This document shows positions 1 to 8,632 of a DNA stretch of 64,000 bases, piece after piece. The stretch covers positions 1-64,000 of the forward strand of contig NZ_JAAAUC010000007.1 of the NCBI RefSeq assembly GCF_009908165.1. The letters are read 5' to 3'. The notes below the pieces were generated by a model that saw only the letters and a list, made by a program, of their open reading frames with translations, was not told the origin of the DNA and made no database searches. This DNA is from Frigidibacter albus (GTDB lineage: Bacteria; Pseudomonadota; Alphaproteobacteria; Rhodobacterales; Rhodobacteraceae). Within the stretch, counting starts at the first letter, position 1. The number at the start of each line of letters is the position of its first letter. The translations under genes were made by a program, and so were the position numbers.

Positions 1-349
1 GCCGCCGCGCCGCCAGCAGCAACATCAGCGCCGTATCGGCCACGTCATCGGTCAGCACATCAGGCGTGTTCGTCAGCCGAACCCCGGCACGCGTCAGCGC
101 GGGGACGTCGATCGTGTCGTAGCCGACCGACCCGCAAGCGATGATCTTCAGCGCGGGGAGCTGCGCCAGCAGCGCCTCGCCCACAGTCACATGGCCGAAG
201 GTGACCATCCCTTCGCAGCGCGGCCCCACCTCGGCCAGCATCGCGGCCTTGTCCTCGGCAAGATCGAGCCGGTGGAGCGTGTAGGCGTCCTCCAGCAGCG
301 CCATCTGACGGGGACGGGTCGGGTGGGTCACAAGAACGTCGGGCTTCAT
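1..349 (-). CDS. D-2-hydroxyacid dehydrogenase, N-terminal part
   Basis: The gene is cut by the window edge, so only about 116 N-terminal residues are visible. The protein begins MKPDVLVTHPTRP and contains a CGSVGYDTID segment followed by GVRLTNTPDVLTDDVADTAL. These are the substrate-domain signature and the entry to the NAD-binding domain in D-isomer-specific 2-hydroxyacid dehydrogenases (glyoxylate/hydroxypyruvate reductase-like). The catalytic Arg, Glu and His would lie beyond the edge. The family reduces 2-oxoacids with NAD(P)H in the cytoplasm. The exact substrate cannot be told from this fragment. It is followed upstream by a LysE exporter on the same strand. Confidence 0.85.
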   Translation of the reverse strand, partial: MKPDVLVTHPTRPRQMALLEDAYTLHRLDLAEDKAAMLAEVGPRCEGMVTFGHVTVGEALLAQLPALKIIACGSVGYDTIDVPALTRAGVRLTNTPDVLTDDVADTALMLLLAARR

Positions 350-485
350 GCGGGGGCGGTCCTTCGGAGGCGGGCCGCAGGTCAGCGCGGCGGTCGGTCG
401 ATGCCCCAGCATACCAGCTTGCCGCGCTGGCGAAACCCCGCCCCGGCCCGGGACCAGGACGCGGCGAAAGCGTCCGCGCCCGGCC

Positions 486-1082
486 TCAGATCGGGAGGAG
501 CAGCGGATAGAGCGATGCGACCAGCAGGCCGGCCATCGTGAAGTTGAACACCCGAAGCCGCGCCCGGTTCGACAGCCACTGCCGGATCACCGTGCCAAGC
601 CACGCCCAGACCGAGATCGCCGGGAAAGCGACGACCGCGAAGGCCCCCGCCACGATCGCAACCGACAGCAAGCCGCGGTCGGGCGCGTAGAGGGTGATGG
701 CAGACAGGCACATGGCCCAAGCCTTGGGATTGACCCACTGGAACGCCGCCGCCTGCAGCAGGGTCATCGGGCGTGCATTCGCGGCGCGCTCTTCGGGCGG
801 GGCGGATGTGGCGATCTTGAAGGCCAGCCACAGCAGATAGGCCACCGAAAGCCCCTTGAGCAGCAGGTTCAACGCCGGAACGGCTTCGAACGCCGCCATC
901 AGCCCCACCCCCACCAGCAGCGCCATGGCCGACACGCCGCCGACGATGCCAAGCATATGCGGCAGCGTCCTGCGGAAGCCGAAATTCGCACCAGACGCCA
1001 TGAGCATCAGGTTGTTCGGCCCCGGTGTCACCGTGGTGATGAAGGCGAAGCCCAGAAGGGCGGTCAGGACGGTGAGGCTCAT
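486..1082 (-). CDS. LysE family amino acid exporter
   Basis: This 198-residue protein is an inner-membrane LysE/RhtB-type translocator that exports amino acids or related solutes. The N-terminal family signature VTPGPNNLMLMASGANFG lies around residues 17-34, and the rest is a series of about six hydrophobic segments, a normal length for the family. It is transcribed divergently from the Lrp/AsnC regulator at 1179, with about 96 bp between the starts. That arrangement is typical for an exporter controlled by an adjacent amino-acid-sensing regulator. The substrate is not predictable from sequence. Confidence 0.92.
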   Translation of the reverse strand: MSLTVLTALLGFAFITTVTPGPNNLMLMASGANFGFRRTLPHMLGIVGGVSAMALLVGVGLMAAFEAVPALNLLLKGLSVAYLLWLAFKIATSAPPEERAANARPMTLLQAAAFQWVNPKAWAMCLSAITLYAPDRGLLSVAIVAGAFAVVAFPAISVWAWLGTVIRQWLSNRARLRVFNFTMAGLLVASLYPLLLPI

Positions 1083-1178
1083 GGGTCTTGCCTGTGCATG
1101 TGTTCCGCCGCAATGTTAGGGCTTCCACTGCGCAATTCTGCGTCGAAGATTGATCTGATCCCGGGAATGCCGCAACAA

Positions 1179-1634
1179 ATGTCAAAGATCGACGCCATCG
1201 ACCAGACTATATTGCGCATCCTTGCCCGCGAGGGGCGGATCAGCAATGTCGATCTGGCCGAAAGAGTTAACCTGTCGCCCTCCGCCTGCCTGCGCCGCGT
1301 GCAAGAGCTGGAGCGGGCCGGCGTCATCCGTGGCTACCGGGTCGTCACCGATGCCGAAAGGATGGGGCGCGGCTTCGTGGCCTATGTGATGGTGGGCCTT
1401 TCCCTGCACACCAAGGCCGCCCAGGAAGGCTTCGAGCGCGCCATGATGCTGGCGCCGGAGGTGGTTGAATGCCACAATATCGCCGGCGCGTTCGAATACC
1501 TGCTGCGCGTCGAATGCGCCAGCCTCGCCGACTACAAGCGCTTCCATACCGAGGTTCTGGGCACGCGCTCGCATGTCAGCGCGATCACATCCTATATCGT
1601 CATGGGCTCGCCCCGGGACGAGCGTGCCACCTGA
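1179..1634 (+). CDS. Lrp/AsnC family transcriptional regulator
   Basis: This 151-residue protein has the standard Lrp/AsnC layout. An N-terminal helix-turn-helix (IDQTILRILAREGRISNVDL through SACLRRVQELERAGVI, residues about 6-45) is followed by a RAM ligand-binding domain. The start MSKIDAIDQ is chosen because it matches the usual N-terminus. An in-frame upstream Met (MPQQ at 1167) is possible. The regulator faces the LysE exporter and very probably controls it in response to an amino acid. The C-terminal DERAT tail is short and ordinary. Confidence 0.92.
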   Translation: MSKIDAIDQTILRILAREGRISNVDLAERVNLSPSACLRRVQELERAGVIRGYRVVTDAERMGRGFVAYVMVGLSLHTKAAQEGFERAMMLAPEVVECHNIAGAFEYLLRVECASLADYKRFHTEVLGTRSHVSAITSYIVMGSPRDERAT

Positions 1635-1655
1635 GCCGGTCGGGCGGCCCGCCCC

Positions 1656-2810
1656 TCACCACGCCGCGCGGTAGATCGCCAGCGCATCCGCCTCGGCCAC
1701 CGGGCGCGGGTTGTTCACCAGCAGCCGCTGCTGCTTCATCGCGTCAGCCGCCATCCGCGGCAGCGCGTCCTCGGGGATGCCGACATCGCGCAGCCGGGTC
1801 GGCATGTTCAGCCGCAGCGCCAGCTGCTCCAGCGCCTCGATGAAGGCGGCGCAGCGGCCCTGCGCGCCGACTTCGGCCAGCGCCGGGAAGGCATCGGCGG
1901 CAATCTCGGCATAGATCCCGCCCGCCACCGGCGCGTTGAAGCGCAGCACATGCGGCAGCACCAGCGCGTTCGACAGGCCATGCGGCACATGGAAGATCCC
2001 GCCGATCGGATAGGCCAGCGCATGGACCGCCGCCACCGGGCTGTTGGCGAAGGCCTGCCCGGCCAGCATCGACCCCAGCAGCATCGCCCCCCGCGCCGCG
2101 CGGTTGCCGCCCTCCGCCACCGCCGTCTCGATATGGGCCCCCAGCAGCCGCAGCGCCTCGCGCGCCAGCATCTTGCTCAGCGGGTTGTTGTTGGGGCTGG
2201 CCGAGGCATAGGCCTCGATGGCATGGACCATCGCATCCACCCCCGTGGCAGCGGTGATCGCTGGCGGCAGCCCCAGCGTCAGGTCGGCATCCAGCACCGC
2301 GATGTCCGGCAGGATCACCGGCGAGGACACGCCCCGCTTCTCCTCGGCCCCGACGGTGATGATCGACACCGGCGTCACCTCGGACCCGGTGCCGGCGGTC
2401 GTCGGCACCAGCACCAGCGGCAGGCGCGGGCCGCGGGCATTGCCGACGCCCCAGGCGCCTTCCAGATCCTCGCCCGACCCCAGCAGCAGCGCGGCGAGCT
2501 TGGCCACATCCAGCGAGGAGCCGCCGCCGAAGCCGACAACCCCGGTCGCGCCCAGGGCCTGCCCCGCCGCCACCGCCGCCATCAGCGTGGCCTGCGAGGG
2601 GTCGGCCTCCACCGCGTCGAACACCGCGACCTCGGCCGCCACCGACAGCGAGGCAATCGCCGGATCGCAGAGCCCCAGCTTGCGCAGCCCCGGATCGGTG
2701 ACCAGCAGCACCCGCGGCCCCAGCAGCGCGCCGGCGACAGAGCCAAGCTCCGCCGCGGCCCCCGGGCGGAAGACCAGTGCCCTGGTGGTGGCAAAACCGA
2801 ATGGGTCCAT
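1656..2810 (-). CDS. Iron-containing alcohol dehydrogenase
   Basis: This 384-residue protein of the type III alcohol dehydrogenase family oxidises alcohols or reduces aldehydes or ketones with NAD(P) in the cytoplasm. The cofactor motif GGGSSLDVAK lies around residues 96-105. The metal-site region is visible as MVHAIEAYAS and HALAYPIGGIFHVPHGLSNA, which supply the conserved histidines. The length is typical. A strong AGGAGGAG ribosome binding site precedes the ATG. It may act on maleylacetate- or hydroxyacid-like substrates, but the sequence does not decide this. It stands alone between the Lrp regulator (opposite strand) and the GGDEF/H-NOX pair. Confidence 0.93.
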   Translation of the reverse strand: MDPFGFATTRALVFRPGAAAELGSVAGALLGPRVLLVTDPGLRKLGLCDPAIASLSVAAEVAVFDAVEADPSQATLMAAVAAGQALGATGVVGFGGGSSLDVAKLAALLLGSGEDLEGAWGVGNARGPRLPLVLVPTTAGTGSEVTPVSIITVGAEEKRGVSSPVILPDIAVLDADLTLGLPPAITAATGVDAMVHAIEAYASASPNNNPLSKMLAREALRLLGAHIETAVAEGGNRAARGAMLLGSMLAGQAFANSPVAAVHALAYPIGGIFHVPHGLSNALVLPHVLRFNAPVAGGIYAEIAADAFPALAEVGAQGRCAAFIEALEQLALRLNMPTRLRDVGIPEDALPRMAADAMKQQRLLVNNPRPVAEADALAIYRAAW

Positions 2811-2946
2811 GTCGCGCTCCTCCTCTTGCTGTCGGCGCAGCTTGCCGTCTGTTCGGTGGCAACGCCAGAGCTGGCAGTTGGTGAGGTTAGGAGGTGAAGT
2901 TAATGTGCTTTATGAAGATCGTCCCGCAAAGCCATGTAGTCGCTTG

Positions 2947-4053
2947 CTAAATTCCACTCTCCACCCGCAGGACCGTCACCCCCGCCCGCCCCCTGTGCTT
3001 GGAGGCGTAAAGCGCGCGGTCGGCGTCGGCCAGCATCCGTTCGGGCGCGGGAACCGGGTAGTCCACCGACAGCACCACGCCGAGGCTGCCGGAGATGGTG
3101 GCGATGCCGCTGCCGACCGGCATCGGCGCTTCCAGACGGGCGATGATCCGCCGGCCGAGGGCTTCGATGGCGGCGGGGTCGGTCATGCCGCGCAGCACCA
3201 GCACGAATTCGTCGCCGCCGACGCGGGCGACCAGATCGTGCTTGCGCGTCTCCGCCTGCAGGATCCGCGCCACCTCGGTCAGCACCGCGTCACCGGCGGC
3301 ATGGCCATGGGTGTCATTGACCTGCTTGAAGAAATCGAGGTCGAGATGCACCAGCGCGAAGGGCGCCGCCTCGTCGCGCCCGCCGCTTTGCACCGCGGAC
3401 TCCAGCGCCAGTTCCAGCGCGCGGCGGTTGGCGAGGCCGGTCAACGGGTCAGTCAGCGCCTCGGCCACGGCGCTGCGATGCGCGCGTTCCAGCCGCAGGT
3501 TCAGGCCCCGCAACTCTCCCATCACCGCGCTTTTCGCCTCGATCAGGTAGAGCATTTCCACCGTCAGGTCGGTCGGCGCGAAATCGCTGTCGGTCAGGGC
3601 ATGGTCGCGCACCGCCTCGGCCACGGTCAGGCCAAAGGACAGGTTCAGCAGAACCCCTCCCTCCTGCTCTGGCCCCACATCCGGCCCCACCTCTGGCCCG
3701 AGCGGCACCGCGATGCCGCGCAGGCCCGTGCGGGGCCGCGCGCGCAGGGCCAGATGCAGACGGCGCAGGCCATGGGCGCGCAGGTCGGCCATGCCGGTCA
3801 TCCGCTGCGGGCGGGTGATCTCGATCAGGTCGAACAGCGACACGCCGGGGCGCAGGGCCCGGCCACAGACCTTGCGCAGCGTCGGCCCCGCGGCCTGGAC
3901 CCGGCCGCTTGCGTCGAGCCACAGGAACATCGGCATCAGCACACCCAGCAGCTCGGGCAAGAGCCGCGAGGGATCGGGCAGCGCCGCCGGAGCCATGGCA
4001 GGCGCCGGAGCAAGGGCGGGGCCAAGGGCGGGGGTCGGCCGGGGCGCGGTCAT
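2947..4053 (-). CDS. HNOBA-type sensor domain with GGDEF diguanylate cyclase
   Basis: This 368-residue protein makes the second messenger c-di-GMP. The GGDEF domain fills about residues 198-365. Its active-site motif GGDEF is at about 279-283, and an RKHD (RxxD) inhibitory site for product feedback is at about 270-273. Residues about 30-165 ([18 protein letters not shown] and onward) resemble the PAS-like H-NOX-associated domain, and a short coiled linker ([20 protein letters not shown]) follows. No transmembrane segment is evident. The start codon overlaps the stop of the upstream H-NOX-like gene by ATGA, which implies translational coupling and a shared signalling complex. The Ala/Pro-rich N-terminus has no obvious function. 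Confidence 0.9.
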   Translation of the reverse strand: MTAPRPTPALGPALAPAPAMAPAALPDPSRLLPELLGVLMPMFLWLDASGRVQAAGPTLRKVCGRALRPGVSLFDLIEITRPQRMTGMADLRAHGLRRLHLALRARPRTGLRGIAVPLGPEVGPDVGPEQEGGVLLNLSFGLTVAEAVRDHALTDSDFAPTDLTVEMLYLIEAKSAVMGELRGLNLRLERAHRSAVAEALTDPLTGLANRRALELALESAVQSGGRDEAAPFALVHLDLDFFKQVNDTHGHAAGDAVLTEVARILQAETRKHDLVARVGGDEFVLVLRGMTDPAAIEALGRRIIARLEAPMPVGSGIATISGSLGVVLSVDYPVPAPERMLADADRALYASKHRGRAGVTVLRVESGI

Positions 4054-4661
4054 GGCGCCACCCCGGCCGCCGGCAGGCCAAGCTGGAAGCGCCGCCCCTT
4101 GGCGAAGCGCGCCTGCAGCAGGTCGATATGGATGGCGCCCGATGCGTCCTGCCGCACATCCGGCAGCTCGATCAGCGCCAGCGCGCCGTAATCATCGGCC
4201 ATGGCGCGCAGCACCCCGGCCAGCACCGGCGGCGCCAGCCGGGCCATCGCCGCGCCGGCAAGGCCGCCGCCCAGATGCAGCACGAACCGCCCGCCGGGTT
4301 CCGCCACCAGCCGCAGCGCCGGCAGGCCAAGGTCCGGCAGCGCCAGTTGCGCGCGGCCCTGCAGATCGTCGAGCGACTGCAGGAAGTCGGCATAGCCGAC
4401 CCCGCCAAAGCGCAGAAGCCGCCGCAGGGGTTCGAGCGACACCAGATAGGTGCCCAGATCCTCCAGCAGCGCCTCGGGCGGTTTGACCAGCTGCTGCGCC
4501 GCCGCCGCCAGCACCGCCTCGGTCAGCGCGTCGTCGTATATCTGCATCGCCTCGAACCCGTCTGGCCCGATGCCCGCCCGCCGTGCCACCGCGTCCCACA
4601 GGTCCGGCCCATAGGTATCGCGCAAGAAACACTGGAGCGAACGGTTGACTAGACCGTGCAT
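4050..4661 (-). CDS. H-NOX-like protein lacking heme ligands
   Basis: This 203-residue protein has the H-NOX (heme NO-binding) fold signature. It opens [18 protein letters not shown] and includes [19 protein letters not shown]. In functional H-NOX proteins the motif LDxxH gives the proximal heme histidine near residue 102. Here the aligned residue is Gln101. The YxSxR propionate-binding motif is replaced by L128-H-L-G-G. Heme binding in the usual way is therefore doubtful. The gene overlaps the following HNOBA-GGDEF gene, the arrangement seen in NO-responsive H-NOX/cyclase pairs, so a role in controlling c-di-GMP synthesis is likely. The input signal is unknown. Confidence 0.8.
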   Translation of the reverse strand: MHGLVNRSLQCFLRDTYGPDLWDAVARRAGIGPDGFEAMQIYDDALTEAVLAAAAQQLVKPPEALLEDLGTYLVSLEPLRRLLRFGGVGYADFLQSLDDLQGRAQLALPDLGLPALRLVAEPGGRFVLHLGGGLAGAAMARLAPPVLAGVLRAMADDYGALALIELPDVRQDASGAIHIDLLQARFAKGRRFQLGLPAAGVAP

Positions 4662-4759
4662 TCCGAAACCCCTTTTCCCACTGGCAGCAGGTTAGGCGCA
4701 GGGCGGTTTACAAAGCGCAAATCCGCGCCGGCCGTATCGGAACAGTTTGACCGGTCCGC

Positions 4760-6532
4760 TCAGGGCCAGGGCAGCAGCAGGACCTCGGCCGCGCCGATAT
4801 GCAAAGCGGACACCGAGGCCGGGCCGATGCGGATATCGCCCGCGTGCAGGGCGGCGAACAGCGCCTCGGCCCCCGGATCTACCGCCGGGGCCACGAAGAT
4901 CGCCGAGGCGCGATACTCGGTGCCGCGGGAGGAGACGAAGCCTTGCCGGATCACGCTGTCGCCACCGCCGTTGAGGAACAGCAGCGCCTCCTCACCGGGC
5001 GCGGCGGGCAGGAACTCGCCGATCACCAGCACGCAGCCGGGGAGGCCGGCGCCATCGGTGCGCGCGCAGGCCTCCATCCAGCCGTCGGTCTCCCATTGCT
5101 GCAGGCCGTCCAGCATCCAGTCCGGCAGCTCGCGGCCCTCGGGCAGGATGGTCAGGCTGCTGCGAAGTGCGTCCAGCGCCGGGGCGCCTGCGGGTTCGGA
5201 ACTGGCGGCGTAGCGGCCCGTGGCCGCGTTCACCTCTGCCAGCCGCGCGTCCAGCGCCGCCTGATCGGGGTGGCCGGTGACGGCCCCAAGCTCGGCCAGC
5301 GCCGCGGCGCCAGGGCGTCCCCAGTCCCACCGCATCTCGTGCAGCGGCAGTTGCACCACCGGGATGCGGCCGTCCTGAAAGCGCGCGAGCTGGCTGCGGG
5401 CCGACAGTGCCTCGGCATTCAGGACCGGGGTCTGCCAGAGCGCCGCGGCCGCCATCACCACCAGAGCCATGGCGATGTTGGCCTGGCGGATGCGGTCCAT
5501 CCAGGCCGCGCCAGAGAGGACCGAGGCCGCGTAGAGCAGCGCGTAGCCCATCACCACCAGCGCCGCGAGGCCGCCCGCCACCCGATCAGGCGTCAGCCCG
5601 TGCTGGCCGATGCGCAGCAGCACCGCCCAGACGGCGAGGCCCGCCAGCACCGGCAGCAGCAGGGCCATGGCGCGGGCAGCGCCGCGCATCAGCGGGGTAT
5701 GCGCCGCCTCGGCCTCGGTCTGATCGACAACGATGGAGATCAGCGAGACCCCGCCCAGGGCGATGGCCATCAGCGTGGCGGCGGCAGAGAAGGTGCCGAA
5801 AAGCCCGCTGAGGCCGCGGAACGGCAGCGCCAGGGCGAAGATCACCATCACCACCAGCAAGGGCGGCAGCAGCAGGCGCAGGAGGCGCAGCACGAGGTAA
5901 GGCGAGACCAGCTCGGCCAGTTCGGACACGACCGCGAGGCCAAGGCCAAGCGCGGCCCCGGTGAGGAGCCACGGCACCAGTTCCACCTCCGAGATCAGCC
6001 AGTCGATGGCGGTGATCCCGACCAGCGAGAGCAGCGTGTCCGACAGGAACACCACCGCCCAGACCACGCCCGCGAACAGCCAGGCGGCGGCGTAGCGCAC
6101 GACGATGTTCCAGGCGGCAAGGAACAGCGCCGGGTAGTCGCGCGAGCCGGCACCGATGCCGCGGGCGATCAGGAAGGGGACCGGGAGGGCGGCGAGCAGC
6201 AGCACGGCCAGCATCTGATGCGGGCTGCGTAGCATGTCCTCGACGCTGGCAAAGCGCAGGCTGGCCCAGAGCGCGAGGCCGGCGACAGGCAGCGCCACCA
6301 GCGCCGCCCCGGCCACGGCGGCCCGGGCGCGCATCTGCCCGGCCATCGCCAGCGCATCGGCAAAGAAGACCCCGGCCAGCACGGTCAGGACCAGATGCAG
6401 ACGGGTGCCGCCCAGGTCCTCGGCCAGCACATCGGTCAGCAGCCAGCCGCAGAGGCCCGCCAGCGCGCCGAACCCTGCCAGCCGCAGCCGCTCGGGCGTG
6501 AAGCTGGTGCCGTTGATGGTGCTGTCACTCAT
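4760..6532 (-). CDS. DUF4153 domain membrane protein
   Basis: This 590-residue inner-membrane protein has about 12 hydrophobic segments in residues 15-370 and a soluble C-terminal part of about 220 residues (from ARFQDGRIPVV onward). The membrane half matches the DUF4153 family in general layout, for example WNIVVRYAAAWLFAGVVWAVVFLSDTLL. The biochemical role is not known. A GCAGGAG ribosome binding site precedes the ATG. It is separated from the H-NOX gene by about 100 bp on the same strand and may be independently transcribed. Confidence 0.8.
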   Translation of the reverse strand: MSDSTINGTSFTPERLRLAGFGALAGLCGWLLTDVLAEDLGGTRLHLVLTVLAGVFFADALAMAGQMRARAAVAGAALVALPVAGLALWASLRFASVEDMLRSPHQMLAVLLLAALPVPFLIARGIGAGSRDYPALFLAAWNIVVRYAAAWLFAGVVWAVVFLSDTLLSLVGITAIDWLISEVELVPWLLTGAALGLGLAVVSELAELVSPYLVLRLLRLLLPPLLVVMVIFALALPFRGLSGLFGTFSAAATLMAIALGGVSLISIVVDQTEAEAAHTPLMRGAARAMALLLPVLAGLAVWAVLLRIGQHGLTPDRVAGGLAALVVMGYALLYAASVLSGAAWMDRIRQANIAMALVVMAAAALWQTPVLNAEALSARSQLARFQDGRIPVVQLPLHEMRWDWGRPGAAALAELGAVTGHPDQAALDARLAEVNAATGRYAASSEPAGAPALDALRSSLTILPEGRELPDWMLDGLQQWETDGWMEACARTDGAGLPGCVLVIGEFLPAAPGEEALLFLNGGGDSVIRQGFVSSRGTEYRASAIFVAPAVDPGAEALFAALHAGDIRIGPASVSALHIGAAEVLLLPWP

Positions 6533-6676
6533 GCTGGTCGCTCCTGCCTTGCGGGGGGCAGGCTATCCCCTTCGCCGGGCGGGGGCCAGTGGGCGTCTGG
6601 TTCGGCCCGGCATGGAAGGCCGACAGGTGCTTGGCCGCGAGCGGCCGAGGCAGTGTCTGCGATGTTCCAGGCCCCT

Positions 6677-6853
6677 TTTCCTTGCCCGGAACAAGGCGCT
6701 TCAGTGCCGCCGGGCAGCGCCAGTCCGCCCCCTCGGGCGGGCGCTACTCAACCGTTGCGCCTAGAACGCCGGTGGAAGTAGGCCGCGCCATAAAGTGCCT
6801 AGAACTGCGGTGGCTCGCCCACCCGGCGGACGGGCCCGGCCCTCTGACTGTGC
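6677..6853 (+). repeat. Type-1 dispersed intergenic repeat, copy A
   Basis: This roughly 177-bp element lies in the 426-bp gap 6533-6958. It matches copies B (9451) and C (34854) almost end to end. Shared blocks are TTGCCCGGAACAAGGCGCTT, CGCCGGGCAGCGCC, CCCCCTCGGGCGGGCGCT, CCATAAAGTGCCTAGAAC and CTCGCCCACCCGGCGGACGG, ending near TCTGACTGTGC. It has several internal inverted repeats and no coding potential. The rest of the gap (6533-6676 and 6854-6958) shows no recognisable feature. Confidence 0.8.
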
Positions 6854-6958
6854 AAGCCATGCAGCAGCTTTGCGTCCTGGAACCACATTCAACCCATCCC
6901 CCAAGCCTGCTCGCGTCTTTGGGCAGCCCCCCGGGTTGCCTCCTGTCCCACGCCCCCC

Positions 6959-8524
6959 TCAGAAATCCGTCGGCGCGCCGCCCTCGGCCTTCCGCCGGGC
7001 CACGAACTCCTTCAGCTCCTCATGCACGCCTGCATCCATCGGCGGCGGTTCGAACTCGGCGAGGATCGCCTTGAAGATCCGGTGCGCGCGCTCGGGTGTC
7101 TGCAGCGCGCCATCCTGCTGCCAGGCCTCGAAGTTGCGCCAGTCGCTGGCGATGGGGGCGTAGAAGGCGGTCGTGTAGCGTTCCTGCGTGTGCTGGCAGC
7201 CGAAGTAATGGCCCTCGGGGCCGACCTCGGCGATGGCCTCGATGGCGATATCCTCGGGCGTGGTTGCCCAGGTCGCGGGCTCCATGTAGCGCTGGATCAT
7301 CTGCAGCACTTCGCAATCCATCACGAATTTCTCGGGGCTGGCGATCAGCCCGCCCTCCAGCCAGCCGGCCGCGTGATAGACCATGTGGGTGCCCGATTGC
7401 ACCGCGGCCCAGAGGCTGTTCGACGTCTCCCACATCGCCTGCCCGTCGGGCACGTTGGCGGCGCAGACGCCCGAGGAGCGCAGCGGCAGCTTGTAGAAGC
7501 GCGCCATCTGCCCGGTCATCTGGGTGGCGCGCATGTATTCGGGGGTGCCGAAGGCCGGCGCGCCGGACTTCATGTCGACATTGGAGGTGAAGGTGCCGAT
7601 CACGCAGGGCGCGCCCGGTGCTGCATACTGGATCAGCGCGATGGCCGACAGCGCCTCGGCAATCGACAGCGTCACCGCGCCCGACAGCGTCACCGGCGCC
7701 ATCGCGCCTGCCAGCGTGAAGGGCGTCACGATCACCGCCTGCCCGGCGCGGGCGCAGCGCAGGGCGCCGTCGATCATCGGATGATCGTGCTTCAGCGGCG
7801 AGACCGAGTTGATGTTGGTGTACATATGCGGGCGGGCGCGGAACTCCTCCTCGGTCATCCCCCCGGCGATGCGCACCATCTGCATCGCATCCTCGATCCG
7901 TTCGGCCCCCAGCGAATAGGCGTGGACGACCTTGTCGGTCAGCACCAGCTTTTCATAGAGGCAGTCCAGATGCCGGACCGAGGCATGCACGTCCACCGGC
8001 TCCACCGGGTAGCCGCCCGCGAAATGGATGCAGTTGAAATACTGGGTCAGCTTCATGAAGCTGCGAAAGCCCTCCATGAAGCCCGGCACCTTGCCGGTTT
8101 CCAGATCCCAGTAGTTGGGCGGCGAGGAGACATTGCCGAACAGCAGCGCCTTGCCGCCGATGGGCAGGGCGCGGGCGGGGTTGCGCGGGGTGAGGGTGAA
8201 CTGCTCGGGGCAGCGGCCCAGCATCTCCATCACGAAGGCCTCGTCCATGAAGACGGTGTTGCCCTCGACCTTGCAGCCCGCCTGCCGGAAGATCGCCAAG
8301 GCCTCGTCGTTCAGGAAGCGGATGCCGATGTCGCGCAGGATGCGCATGGCGCCGTTGTGGATCGCCAGCACGCCGTCCGGCCCCATCGGCTCGGTCGGGC
8401 GGTCATGGTTCTGCGGGATGCGCCAGGACATCTGCTCGATGGCATGGGTGCCCGCACGGCGGGCATGGCCGGCGCGCCCGCCTGCCCGTTTCCGCCTGCC
8501 CTCGTCTTCCGCTGCGACTGCCAT
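6959..8524 (-). CDS. MttB-like (non-pyrrolysine) methylamine/betaine methyltransferase
   Basis: This 521-residue protein is a member of the trimethylamine methyltransferase (MttB, COG5598) superfamily, which transfers a methyl group from a quaternary or tertiary amine to a corrinoid protein. Supporting segments are MGPDGVLAIHNGAMRILRDIGI, LLFGNVSSPPNYWD, YTNINSVSPLKHDHPM and SGVCAANVPDGQAMWET. There is no in-frame amber codon, so this is the pyrrolysine-free branch, whose characterised members use glycine betaine, proline betaine or carnitine. No corrinoid protein or reactivase gene lies in the window. The first 30 residues are basic and poorly conserved, and MSWRIPQNHD is an alternative start. 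Confidence 0.88.
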   Translation of the reverse strand: MAVAAEDEGRRKRAGGRAGHARRAGTHAIEQMSWRIPQNHDRPTEPMGPDGVLAIHNGAMRILRDIGIRFLNDEALAIFRQAGCKVEGNTVFMDEAFVMEMLGRCPEQFTLTPRNPARALPIGGKALLFGNVSSPPNYWDLETGKVPGFMEGFRSFMKLTQYFNCIHFAGGYPVEPVDVHASVRHLDCLYEKLVLTDKVVHAYSLGAERIEDAMQMVRIAGGMTEEEFRARPHMYTNINSVSPLKHDHPMIDGALRCARAGQAVIVTPFTLAGAMAPVTLSGAVTLSIAEALSAIALIQYAAPGAPCVIGTFTSNVDMKSGAPAFGTPEYMRATQMTGQMARFYKLPLRSSGVCAANVPDGQAMWETSNSLWAAVQSGTHMVYHAAGWLEGGLIASPEKFVMDCEVLQMIQRYMEPATWATTPEDIAIEAIAEVGPEGHYFGCQHTQERYTTAFYAPIASDWRNFEAWQQDGALQTPERAHRIFKAILAEFEPPPMDAGVHEELKEFVARRKAEGGAPTDF

Positions 8525-8632
8525 GGCCCGCCCCTTTTGCTGCTGCGCCAGAATTGGGCGCGCGGGCGGGTCAGTTCGCGGCTTTGCGCGACATGGAGGT
8601 GTCGTTTTCGGGGTGCGGCCAGTGCCGGAGTG

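Noticed and set aside
6959-8524. Pyrrolysine-type trimethylamine methyltransferase
   Set aside because: There is no in-frame amber codon inside the gene, so it belongs to the pyrrolysine-free branch.
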